A stretch of DNA of 13,820 nt. It comes from Bacillota bacterium. GTDB taxonomy: Bacteria > Bacillota_I > Bacilli_A > RFN20 > CAG-826. Location: contig DOQE01000130.1 of NCBI GenBank assembly GCA_003512585.1, positions 17,349-31,168 of the forward strand, written 5' to 3'. This document shows positions 6,351-13,703 of the stretch, piece by piece (the first letter of the stretch is position 1; each line of letters begins with the position of its first letter). A program made the position numbers and the translations under genes. Under the pieces are notes generated by a model that saw only the letters and a program-made list of their open reading frames with translations, made no database searches and was not told the DNA's origin.

Positions 6351-7565
6351 ATGGCAAAAGAAAATAAGTGGATTTGCAAGAAATCTAACTTAACACTCGT
6401 CATTGGCGGAGTTTTGTTTGCCCTCGCCATCATTTACATGAACATTGCTGGAGCAATCGGAGCAATTCCATTCTCCACATCTTATCCTTGGGGAATCATC
6501 CCTGGAACTGGTTGGTTCTGGACTTCATTCTCTGCCGATCCTGGCTGGACCGGAACCGGACGCCTTTTTTGGGGCAATTTAGCTTGGTATCGTTGCCTAG
6601 CTGTTGCTATTTGCTACCTTTCTATCTTTGTTACCATAATCGGTTTGGTTTTTGTTGTTTTAAGAAAGAAATTTAAATCATTAATCAATTTACTCGCCGC
6701 TTTATTTGTTACATTTTTTGCGTCTTATGTTTTTGTTTCCTTTATGCTTCCTTTAGATAGAGGCGTTATTTGGAGATCGGCTGCTTTTAATTACACGATT
6801 GTTTTGTCTTTGTCTTTGCTTTCTATGTTCTTCTTATCGGTTTCAAGCTATCTTTCTTTAAGGAATGAAGTTGAAACCTTTAGCGAAAAAGAAGCTCGTC
6901 AAGCCGCTAGAGAAGAATATCTCAATATGAAAGCCACCGAAGGCAAGACTTATACCGAAAATGAAATCCGTGCAATCGTTAGGGAAGAAATGACTTCGGA
7001 AAAAGAAAAGATTTATACCGAACCAGAAATCAGAGAAATTGTCGTCGATGAACTTTCTAAGCATCAAAGCGTTGAAACCATAAAAGAAGTAGAAGAGGAT
7101 AAGACTGAAGAAAAACCAGCTGAAGTTGAAACTGAAACCGTAGCAGATGAAGAATCTAACGACCCATTTGCAAATTTAGGATCAAAACGCCGTGCTTCTT
7201 TCGAAACAAAATTAAAGAATAGCGAATATGATTTACGCCATAAATATTACGATTTAAGAGATTATGTTAAATCTTATGGAATAAAGAATAGAATTTCTAT
7301 TCCAGGAGATACTTTCTCTGCTAAAAGAGAAAAGCTTGTGTTCATAACTATTTCTGGTAAAAAGTTAAAAGTATCGTTTGCTCTTGATCCAAAAGAATAT
7401 GAACAAACTCCAATTCCAGTTGAAACTAATACTTCTAAAAAGATGGCCGAAATGCCTCTTTGCTTTAGAGTAAAAAGCGACCTTTCATTTAGAAGAGCTT
7501 GCAAATTAGTCGATGATTTAATGGCTAAAAAAGGCTATAAGAAATTAGAATCTAATAAGAAGTAA
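6351..7565 (+). CDS. Membrane protein with YTExEIR repeats and a conserved cytoplasmic C-terminal domain
   Basis: The function is unknown. The start is ATG 6351, six T after a full AAGGAG (6339-6344); an upstream in-frame ATG at 6186 would add 55 residues through the promoter and is rejected. Of 404 residues, four helices lie near 15-37, 80-104, 109-133 and 146-170, with a Trp/Gly-rich outside loop at 42-80. Then comes a charged segment with tandem repeats: YTENEIRAIVREE (201-213), YTEPEIREIVVDE (222-234) and a degenerate copy at 177-189. An acidic linker (240-272) leads to a basic globular domain (about 280-395) containing SFETKLKNS, KNRIS, SGKKLKVSFALDPKEY and FRVKSDLSFRRA. I recall similar C-terminal domains in other low-GC Gram-positive proteins, and they resemble DUF5655-like folds; this is from memory. 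Codons ending in C are more frequent than in neighbouring genes, suggesting high expression. A strong terminator follows directly. Confidence 0.85.
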   Translation: MAKENKWICKKSNLTLVIGGVLFALAIIYMNIAGAIGAIPFSTSYPWGIIPGTGWFWTSFSADPGWTGTGRLFWGNLAWYRCLAVAICYLSIFVTIIGLVFVVLRKKFKSLINLLAALFVTFFASYVFVSFMLPLDRGVIWRSAAFNYTIVLSLSLLSMFFLSVSSYLSLRNEVETFSEKEARQAAREEYLNMKATEGKTYTENEIRAIVREEMTSEKEKIYTEPEIREIVVDELSKHQSVETIKEVEEDKTEEKPAEVETETVADEESNDPFANLGSKRRASFETKLKNSEYDLRHKYYDLRDYVKSYGIKNRISIPGDTFSAKREKLVFITISGKKLKVSFALDPKEYEQTPIPVETNTSKKMAEMPLCFRVKSDLSFRRACKLVDDLMAKKGYKKLESNKK

Positions 7566-7575
7566 ATAAATTTCT

Positions 7576-7600
7576 AAGAGCAGGGAAACCTGCTCTTTTT
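7576..7600 (+). terminator. Strong rho-independent terminator
   Basis: The perfect 9-bp stem AAGAGCAGG (7576-7584) with CCTGCTCTT (7589-7597) closes a GAAA tetraloop and runs into a T tract. It sits ten bases after the stop codon of the preceding membrane protein gene. Confidence 0.93.
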
Positions 7601-7612
7601 AATGCACCTTTG

Positions 7613-7640
7613 TTGAATTACTTTTCTTCTTTATTAAAAT
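7613..7640 (+). promoter_or_regulatory. Promoter of the flavodiiron gene
   Basis: TTGAAT (7613-7618) and TAAAAT (7635-7640) are 16 bases apart, and lie 24 bases upstream of the start codon. The ribosome site AAGAGG is at 7649-7654. Confidence 0.6.
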
Positions 7641-7663
7641 TAATTTATAAGAGGTAAATTTAT

Positions 7664-8863
7664 ATGCATTGCGAAACAAAAATACTTGATGACTTATATT
7701 ACGTCGGTTCTAGCGATAGGCGTTTGGCTTTGTTTGAAAACGTATATCCGATTCCAAATGGAGTCAGCTATAACTCTTATTTGTATTTAGATGAAAAAAC
7801 CGCTTTGCTTGATACCGTTGATGCTTCTGCCCTCGATGTATTTTTAGAAAACGTTGATTCCTTGTTAAAGGGAAGAAAACTTGATTATTTAATAGTCGAT
7901 CATATGGAGCCGGATCATTCTGCATGCATTGCAGAGCTTTGTTTGCGTCATATAGATATGAGCATTGTAACTAATGCCATGGGTAAGAAATTTTTGCTTA
8001 ATTTTTTTCCTGATATTAAAAATGAAATCTTAATAGTAAAAGAGGGAGATCGTTTAAATATAGGAAGACATACGTTTTCATTTGTAATGGCTCCTATGGT
8101 TCATTGGCCGGAAGTTATGTTTACGTTTGAACATAGTAATGGGGTTTTGTTTTCTGCTGATGCTTTTGGAACTTTTGGAGCGATAGATGGAGATTTATTT
8201 ATTGATTCTAATGAGCTTTCCCCCTCTTATATTTCCGAGGCTAGGCGATATTATGCGAATATAGTAGGAAAATATGGCGATCAAGTGAATATTGCTTTAA
8301 AGAAAGCATCCTCTTTAGATATTAAGATGATTTGTCCGTTACATGGACCTATTTATAGAAAAGGGATAACTCGTATTGTTGATTTATATAAAAAGTGGGC
8401 TAGCTATGAAGCAGAAGATAATGATGGTGTTTTGCTTTGCTATGGCTCAATTTATGGCAATACAAAAAATGCCGTGGATGTACTATCCAATATGTTAATG
8501 AATAAAGGTGTTAAAAACATTGCTACTTACGATGTATCTAAAACTGACCAATCTATTTTGATAGGTGAAACTTTTAGAGTCAAAACAATCATTCTTGCTT
8601 CTGTTACTTATAATGCAGGGGCTTTCGTTAAGATGGAAGAATTCCTACATGATTTGTCCGCACATAAAATACGTAACAAGACATTTGGCTTTATTGAAAA
8701 TGGTTCGTGGGCTCCGATGGCTAAAAACGCCATGAAAGCAATTACAAAAGATTTAGAAGGCTGCTCATTTTTGCAAAATAGTTTAACGATTGTAAGCAAA
8801 TTAAAAGAAAGTCAGTTAAATGAGCTAGAAAAGATGGCTGATGAAATCGTCTCATCTATTTGA
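7664..8863 (+). CDS. Flavodiiron protein (A-type flavoprotein), O2/NO reductase
   Basis: This cytoplasmic enzyme reduces O2 to water or NO to N2O and protects anaerobes from oxidative or nitrosative stress. Of 399 residues, 1-245 form a metallo-beta-lactamase-like diiron domain and about 254-399 a flavodoxin domain. All seven diiron ligands are visible: H80, E82, D84 and H85 in DHMEPDH, then H147 (MVHWPE), D166 (SADAFG) and H227 (CPLHGP). The FMN phosphate loop is GSIYGNT (261-267). The length matches the minimal two-domain class; there is no C-terminal rubredoxin or flavin reductase domain, so the electron donor must be encoded elsewhere. O2 versus NO preference cannot be decided from sequence. 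ATG 7664 is preceded by AAGAGG at nine bases. It is monocistronic, between a strong terminator and a weak one. Confidence 0.95.
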   Translation: MHCETKILDDLYYVGSSDRRLALFENVYPIPNGVSYNSYLYLDEKTALLDTVDASALDVFLENVDSLLKGRKLDYLIVDHMEPDHSACIAELCLRHIDMSIVTNAMGKKFLLNFFPDIKNEILIVKEGDRLNIGRHTFSFVMAPMVHWPEVMFTFEHSNGVLFSADAFGTFGAIDGDLFIDSNELSPSYISEARRYYANIVGKYGDQVNIALKKASSLDIKMICPLHGPIYRKGITRIVDLYKKWASYEAEDNDGVLLCYGSIYGNTKNAVDVLSNMLMNKGVKNIATYDVSKTDQSILIGETFRVKTIILASVTYNAGAFVKMEEFLHDLSAHKIRNKTFGFIENGSWAPMAKNAMKAITKDLEGCSFLQNSLTIVSKLKESQLNELEKMADEIVSSI

Positions 8864-8888
8864 AACATTTGGACTTGATTAAAAACAA

Positions 8889-8910
8889 GCGAGCTACCTT
8901 GCTCACTTTT
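8889..8910 (+). terminator. Weak hairpin terminator after the flavodiiron gene
   Basis: GCGAGC (8889-8894) pairs with GCTCAC (8901-8906) with one C-A mismatch, followed by TTTT. The 3' arm overlaps the candidate -35 box of the next gene. Confidence 0.45.
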
Positions 8911-8927
8911 CTATTGCCATTTATAAT
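8899..8927 (+). promoter_or_regulatory. Promoter for the second leaderless gene
   Basis: TTGCTC (8899-8904) is followed after 17 bases by a perfect TATAAT (8922-8927). Six bases then precede the ATG at 8934, so the transcript would begin at or beside the start codon. No ribosome site is present. Confidence 0.6.
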
Positions 8928-8933
8928 CAAGAC

Positions 8934-9293
8934 ATGGATAAGAAAGATGAAATTGTAGAAGTGGAAGTCGAAAAAGAAAAGATCGACACACCAAAAAAGA
9001 ATGACACGCCTAAAAAGACATTAAGCGATTATTCAAATAAAATTCATTTTTATACTAGCCTTGCTTTACTTGGCAGCAAATATGGATTTAGTGCCTTGAT
9101 TCTATCTTCTTTGTCTGGCTTCATTTTTTCTATTCTGTATTCCGAAAACCATTCTTCAACAATGCTTATATTGCTTATTGTTTGTTTTAGCTTAGCCTTT
9201 ATTTCTTTAATTTTTTATATAGTTGGCCTAATTGCTAGTAGCTTAGCAAAAAAATATATGGCAAAAGATCCTAACTATTCATCTAAATTATAA
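8934..9293 (+). CDS. Small two-helix membrane protein, unknown function
   Basis: I do not recognise this 119-residue protein. The N-terminal 35 residues are highly charged, with VEVEVEKEK and a tandem DTPKKN/DTPKKT repeat at 18-29. A first hydrophobic segment spans about 51-69 and a second about 77-104, ending in a basic tail. The N-terminal region is therefore probably cytoplasmic, with both ends inside. It begins immediately after a perfect TATAAT without a Shine-Dalgarno site, as does the gene at 47. It is separated from both neighbours by probable terminators, so it forms its own unit. Confidence 0.7.
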   Translation: MDKKDEIVEVEVEKEKIDTPKKNDTPKKTLSDYSNKIHFYTSLALLGSKYGFSALILSSLSGFIFSILYSENHSSTMLILLIVCFSLAFISLIFYIVGLIASSLAKKYMAKDPNYSSKL

Positions 9294-9350
9294 AAAGCGG
9301 TTTTTTATCTTCTAGTTAGACGTAATCGAAGCGTATTTTGAGCATGCTCT

Positions 9351-9377
9351 TAGGCTACTTAGCTTTTTATTTTTTTG
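9351..9377 (+). terminator. Possible terminator before the polysaccharide genes
   Basis: AGGCT (9352-9356) can pair with AGCTT (9361-9365) around ACTT, followed by a long T-rich run to 9377. The stem is short and contains a G-U pair, so this is a weak call. A perfect 10-bp palindrome GAGCATGCTC lies just upstream at 9340-9349; its role is unknown. Confidence 0.4.
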
Positions 9378-9404
9378 CTAGATTAATTCTAAAGTAACAT
9401 TTTC

Positions 9405-9410
9405 TATAAT
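9405..9410 (+). promoter_or_regulatory. -10 box of the polysaccharide operon
   Basis: There is a perfect TATAAT at 9405-9410, with no clear -35 box upstream. Transcription would start near 9417, leaving about 13 bases before ATG 9430, without a Shine-Dalgarno site. Confidence 0.45.
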
Positions 9411-9429
9411 CGTTTTTTTGTTTTAAAAT

Positions 9430-10374
9430 ATGGATATGGCATTTAAGCAAAGGCTAACTTATATAAATTTCTTTATAAGGAATATTCCTGCATTCCTAAA
9501 ATATAAAATTTTTAAAAAACCTAGAAATTTATCGCATTTTTGCGGAGAAAATGGCATTAATTTAGATTATACAAATTTAGTTTTAAATAAAGCTTTGTCT
9601 ACTTCTAGTCCTTTTTGCGCGATTAGGTTTGGGGCTGTGGAATTAAGCTGTCTAAATAACCACGAAAAAATAGAATTAGGTTTCAAACATAAATACAAAG
9701 ATAGCGTTATTTATTCTATGAAAAACAATGCTGGTTTTTTTCCTCCTACTCAAAAGAATTTACAAAAATACGGGGACACATTTTTATCTATTCTAAATAA
9801 AGTAGACTACCTAGGAATATCTGGTGCTCATATGGAAGATTATTTTTATTCTAGGTACTGCAAAAATGCCACCCCGATTCTTTATGAAGGGATGGAGCCT
9901 TTAAGAGGGGACTGGATAAAGAAATTAGAAGGAAAAAATGTCCTTGTCGTTTCTTCTTTTGCCAAAGAGATAGAAACACAATATAAAAAAATCGATTTAA
10001 TATTCAATAATGAAAGAATCGTCCCTAAATTTAATTTAATGACAGTGGAAGCTCCTTTAACCTTAGCCGATGAAACAATAGAAGATTCTTCTTTTTTTGA
10101 GTTGCTTTCTTTTTTATATAAAAAAATCGATTCATTCGATTACGATATAGCTTTAATTGGAGCAGGTGCGTATGGATCCTTTTTAGCTATTCATTGCAAG
10201 GAAAAAGGAAAGATAGGCATTCAAACTGGGGGAGCTACTCCAACAATGTTTGGAATTATGGGAAAAAGGTGGGAAAATAGAACTCACGTAAGTAAATATG
10301 TTAATTCTTATTGGATTAGACCAAGTCGAAAACCAAAGGGTTATGAAAAGATAGAGAAAGGGGCTTATTGGTGA
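9430..10374 (+). CDS. GT-D-fold-like polysaccharide biosynthesis protein
   Basis: This is probably a cytoplasmic protein for building surface polysaccharide. Its 314 residues match a family common in capsule and exopolysaccharide clusters: CAIRFGAVELSCL (63-75) resembles the RFG-x-x-E motif of GT-D (DUF1792-type) glycosyltransferases. It is followed by MKNNAGFFP (97-105), LEGKNVLVV (166-174), a GAGAYG turn (244-249), GGATPTMFGIMGKRW (267-281) and the typical end NSYWIRP...KGAYW. In the enzymatically proven GT-D members a DxE motif binds metal; here the first Asp is replaced (FGAVE), so activity may differ. The donor and acceptor sugars are unknown. ATG 9430 is the start shown; ATG 9436 is possible and neither has a ribosome site. 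Three bases separate its stop from the next gene. Confidence 0.75.
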   Translation: MDMAFKQRLTYINFFIRNIPAFLKYKIFKKPRNLSHFCGENGINLDYTNLVLNKALSTSSPFCAIRFGAVELSCLNNHEKIELGFKHKYKDSVIYSMKNNAGFFPPTQKNLQKYGDTFLSILNKVDYLGISGAHMEDYFYSRYCKNATPILYEGMEPLRGDWIKKLEGKNVLVVSSFAKEIETQYKKIDLIFNNERIVPKFNLMTVEAPLTLADETIEDSSFFELLSFLYKKIDSFDYDIALIGAGAYGSFLAIHCKEKGKIGIQTGGATPTMFGIMGKRWENRTHVSKYVNSYWIRPSRKPKGYEKIEKGAYW

Positions 10375-10377
10375 TTT

Positions 10378-11880
10378 ATGGAAAAAGAAAATGAAAAAAA
10401 TGGTGATTCATTAAAAAGATATGACACGGTTTTGGCTTTTTTATCTTTAGAAGTAATGGCCTTGACTTGTTTTGGCTTTGCTGGCACGACGGGTCTAACT
10501 TTTTTAAGGGCTATAGGCTTTTGCCTTAGTTTGTTTTTAGTTCCATTCTTACTAAACGCGACGAAGCAAGAGGAACTATCAAAAAAAGGAATTTTCCTTC
10601 TTTCCGTTTTATCCTTGTTTACTATTTTGTTAGGCTATTCTTCCTTTTGGGTAAAAATGTATTCATCTAACCCCTTTTCTATGATTGTTCAAAACTTAAT
10701 GGTAGTTATTGGCTTGGCTGGCTTCTTTTTACTAGGATATGGCCTTAAGTATTTAAAAGTAGTTAAGGCTCAATATGTTGTTTTTTCTTTTTTAAGCGGA
10801 ATAGCAGTTCTAGTTTTTATTAGCATGGTTTATTCTCTTGTTCGTTATGGTTTCTTCTATTCTGCTTTAAACCCTAATAAGGTTTACTATTTTGACGGAG
10901 TCGTATTTTCTATAGCTAATGAAGGAAAGTATTTAGATGGTTTTTCATTTGTTGAGGCTTCTTTATCATTTTGCAAGCTCGGTTCTTTTATTTTAGCTAG
11001 TGCTGGAGGTGCTTTGCCATTTTTCTTTGAAAAGAAAGAAAAGAAAAAAGCTCTTATTTTGCTTGGATTTGCCTTGCTAGGACTACTTGATATGGTTTTT
11101 GTGCCGTTTAAAAAAGGTTTACTGCTCCTTTTAATAGTATACGTATTTGCCGCTTTAATATTTCTTTGTAGGTATTTCATTAAAAAAGATGCTAAGAGTA
11201 AAAAAATCACACTTCTGACCGTTAATATTGTTTACTATTGCCTTCTTTTTATAGTTAGTTTGTTTGTATTTTTAATTTTGCTTGATGGGTTTTTAGGACA
11301 AGAAAAAGGGTTCCTTGATGATTTGCCTTTGCTTGGTCGTTATTATAAGGAAGGCGCTGTTTTGTATAGGCTAAGAGAGTCCATTTCTAGTTTGTTCTTT
11401 GAATTAGATGCAGCCGAAATACGTCATATAACTTTTTCTTCGTTTGTTTCAACGTTATTTGGCTCTTCTTCATTGACTACTTATAATTTGCCTTTTTTTG
11501 AATTTACTATCTTATTTCAAAATGGGTTACTTTCATTTATTTTGTTGATGATTCTTATTTTCGTCTTTTTAAAGATGGGCATTAATAGGCTTTTATACGA
11601 GGACACTTCTATTGAAATTGCTTCATTATGGATGTCCTTGTTTGGTATCTTCATTTATTTATCTTTATTAAATGAAGAAATGCCATTTAGACATTTAAGC
11701 GAAATAGATAATGTATTTTCTCCAAGAGGTAGCAACTTTGTTTCCATTTCAAGATTGAATACTTCTTTGATAATTTATTTTTTGATGGGCTACCTTTGCG
11801 ATTTTTTAACAAAGAAGAAAAATGGCATAAACAATGCCACGACAAGTTTAAAACTAAGTGAGGTTAAAGCAGATGAATAA
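10378..11880 (+). CDS. Wzy/O-antigen ligase-like polysaccharide polymerase
   Basis: This is a probable membrane protein that joins polysaccharide repeat units outside the membrane. Its 500 residues contain about 12 hydrophobic helices after a charged 14-residue start. A large outside loop lies late in the protein (about 304-372), before the pair of helices beginning PFFEFTILFQNGLLSFILL. That layout, a long loop followed by a segment with the pattern N/E-F-x-L-x-x-x-G-L, is typical of the Wzy and WaaL class, whose primary sequences are poorly conserved. It starts three bases after the GT-D-like gene and overlaps the lipoprotein gene by eight bases (ATGAATAA), so the three genes are one operon. 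The assignment rests on topology and context; no sequence motif proves it. Confidence 0.7.
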   Translation: MEKENEKNGDSLKRYDTVLAFLSLEVMALTCFGFAGTTGLTFLRAIGFCLSLFLVPFLLNATKQEELSKKGIFLLSVLSLFTILLGYSSFWVKMYSSNPFSMIVQNLMVVIGLAGFFLLGYGLKYLKVVKAQYVVFSFLSGIAVLVFISMVYSLVRYGFFYSALNPNKVYYFDGVVFSIANEGKYLDGFSFVEASLSFCKLGSFILASAGGALPFFFEKKEKKKALILLGFALLGLLDMVFVPFKKGLLLLLIVYVFAALIFLCRYFIKKDAKSKKITLLTVNIVYYCLLFIVSLFVFLILLDGFLGQEKGFLDDLPLLGRYYKEGAVLYRLRESISSLFFELDAAEIRHITFSSFVSTLFGSSSLTTYNLPFFEFTILFQNGLLSFILLMILIFVFLKMGINRLLYEDTSIEIASLWMSLFGIFIYLSLLNEEMPFRHLSEIDNVFSPRGSNFVSISRLNTSLIIYFLMGYLCDFLTKKKNGINNATTSLKLSEVKADE

Positions 11881-12796
11881 AAAAAGAATTTTGTGCCTAT
11901 CTTTCCTTTCTCTTTTTCTATTTTCCTGTGCGGATAGCAATGAACTTTATGATGGTAATGCCTATGTAAGTCAGGTTTTTATTGAGAATAGATACAATCA
12001 TTATGATGATGGCTTAAAAGAAGCTAGAGCGGTGTCTAATGTTTCTACTTTAACTAATGGGACTGGTCAAAATCAATATTTTGCTGGTTCTGGAAATTTT
12101 AATTCCCCTTCTTCTTGCTATGGATTTGGACAAGCTAAACAAAAACACCCAGAATATTTTAAAAGAAGTAATGGAGTTGATGATTTGCTTTGGGAACCTG
12201 ATATTAAAAATGATGGGGTAGGTGTTTGGACTGATCAATCAAGTCTTTATGATGTTGCTTATGGTCAAACAAAAAAACTCGCTAGAGTCGACCCTTCTTT
12301 TAGAAAAGGATATTTATCCAAGCTTTATAATGGCCAAGTAAGGTGTAACGCCTGGAGCTCTTATTCCTTGGTTGAATTAGATGAATCAGGCTATGGAACA
12401 AGATTCCCTTTAGAATTATCATCCGCGCCATATTTTGCTTTTTCTGCAAGAGGTGGCAGCGATACTATCGATAGCGGCAGAGGCAGAGTTACTACCTTTG
12501 ATATTAATGTTACTTTTTATAAACTAAATGAAGAAAACAAATACATGGCTTCAACGTTTTTGTTAAAGGATGTAAAATTGCAAACCAATAGATCGGCTGA
12601 GCTTACTTCTTTAGTAGGATTTTATTTTGATGATATAGACTACGATCCAAAAGGGGTTGTTGGAATGTCTATTGATTTTAAGTTAGTTTTTGATGATTGC
12701 GAATTCCAGACCTCCTCTAATTTTGATGAAGAATCTCCTAACTATGTGGGATTAATGCTTTTAGAAGTATTCTTCCCTGATTCTACTTGGAATTAG
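11873..12796 (+). CDS. Lipoprotein of the polysaccharide locus, unknown function
   Basis: This is an exported lipoprotein of 307 residues with no domain I can name. The start is ATG 11873, nine bases after GTGAGG (11858-11863); a GTG at 11858 would begin inside the ribosome site. The signal peptide is MNKKRILCLSFLSLFLFSC, with lipobox LFSC and lipidated C19. The mature part is polar, rich in Tyr, Phe, Ser and Gly, and probably mainly beta strand; recognisable blocks are RKGYLSKLYNGQVRC (about 138-152), FPLELSSAPYFAFSARGG (about 174-191) and VGFYFDDIDYDPKGVVGMS (about 258-276). I have an impression of related secreted proteins in other low-GC gut bacteria, but no name. Its place after the polymerase suggests a role in binding, anchoring or modifying the polysaccharide at the surface. 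It ends 14 bases inside the convergent tupA-like gene. Confidence 0.8.
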   Translation: MNKKRILCLSFLSLFLFSCADSNELYDGNAYVSQVFIENRYNHYDDGLKEARAVSNVSTLTNGTGQNQYFAGSGNFNSPSSCYGFGQAKQKHPEYFKRSNGVDDLLWEPDIKNDGVGVWTDQSSLYDVAYGQTKKLARVDPSFRKGYLSKLYNGQVRCNAWSSYSLVELDESGYGTRFPLELSSAPYFAFSARGGSDTIDSGRGRVTTFDINVTFYKLNEENKYMASTFLLKDVKLQTNRSAELTSLVGFYFDDIDYDPKGVVGMSIDFKLVFDDCEFQTSSNFDEESPNYVGLMLLEVFFPDSTWN

Positions 12797-13703
12797 TTTT
12801 CATATATTTTGAAATGTCTAACCATTTTCCCATTTGAAAATCGGCTTTGTCATCATCTAATATCAATGTTCCTTTTGCCGGGGTAAAAGTCATCTCGCTA
12901 AAATAGATTTTTCCATCTATGTTATAGCAATCAAATCTTACAAAAGGAAATTGCTTGCAACAATCTTCTGCCATTTTAACCATGCTAGAAAAGTTAGATG
13001 GTTTTTCAGGACATTTATCCGCTTTTTTCCAACCATTAAATTGGCTGCCGTCAAACGGGGTATAGTCTATGTAGAGCTCTGTATAACGTATATCGCTTCC
13101 CCTTCCTGTTACGACATATAGATTTCTTGCTTTTCCATTATAAACATGGATTTTATATTCAGTAGGTAAGCTGTTTTTATCTCCAATGTATTCTTCTATT
13201 ATTATTTGGGGTTTTATCTTGGAATAATGTCTTTCTAGTGTCATTTTTCCATAATCTTTTTTTAGCCACTTATCAAATTTCTTTTTTGCTAATTCAATAT
13301 TTAAATCATCTTTGTTTTTAACAATTATGTTAAACCCGGATGCATGGCTTGCTTTTAATACAAAGCTTTTAGGCAATTTAGAAAAATCTATGTCTTCGAA
13401 TTTATCGAATACACCTAAACAAGGAATTAAGGAATCGCCATACCCTTTTTCCTTTATATAATCTCTAACCGTTACCCTTCCAGCACATCTAGAAACTTCA
13501 TCCCATTTTGGATATACATAATATCTTAAGTATTGTAACTTTTCGGTATAACGGGTCGGGTTTTTTAGATTTAATTTATGGTGAGTTATATATCTATATT
13601 GCAATTTTATGTATGTTAAAGGCGATACAAACTTTATTAGTTTTCTTGTCGATACGCCGATAAATCTTTTTAATTTATTTTCCTTTAAATTTGGGTTACT
13701 CAT
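12783..13703 (-). CDS. TupA-like ATP-grasp protein
   Basis: This is a cytoplasmic ATP-dependent ligase-like protein of the TupA ATP-grasp family, named after teichuronopeptide synthesis in Bacillus and frequent in capsule clusters. It is expected to attach an amino acid or similar group to a sugar polymer; the true substrate is unknown. Its 306 residues carry RYTEKLQYLRYY (51-62), the nucleotide-binding lysine and glycine loop FVLKASHASGFNIIV (114-128), KPQIIIEEYIG (164-174, hinge contact to ATP), and the metal-binding end FPFVRFDCYNIDGKIYFSEMT (252-272), with D258 and E270 as likely Mg ligands, then FTPAKG. ATG 13701-13703 follows AAGGAG by 11 bases, and the start overlaps the stop of the gene upstream (ATGAGTAA), so the two are translated together. 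Its 3' end overlaps the lipoprotein gene by 14 bp. Confidence 0.88.
   Translation of the reverse strand: MSNPNLKENKLKRFIGVSTRKLIKFVSPLTYIKLQYRYITHHKLNLKNPTRYTEKLQYLRYYVYPKWDEVSRCAGRVTVRDYIKEKGYGDSLIPCLGVFDKFEDIDFSKLPKSFVLKASHASGFNIIVKNKDDLNIELAKKKFDKWLKKDYGKMTLERHYSKIKPQIIIEEYIGDKNSLPTEYKIHVYNGKARNLYVVTGRGSDIRYTELYIDYTPFDGSQFNGWKKADKCPEKPSNFSSMVKMAEDCCKQFPFVRFDCYNIDGKIYFSEMTFTPAKGTLILDDDKADFQMGKWLDISKYMKTNSK

Noticed and set aside
9340..9349. Perfect 10-bp palindrome GAGCATGCTC as an operator
   Set aside because: It is single, short, and far from any clear promoter element; it could be chance.
10887..11210. Minus-strand frame of 107 codons
   Set aside because: It is antisense to the polymerase-like gene, and its composition reflects the complement of hydrophobic codons.
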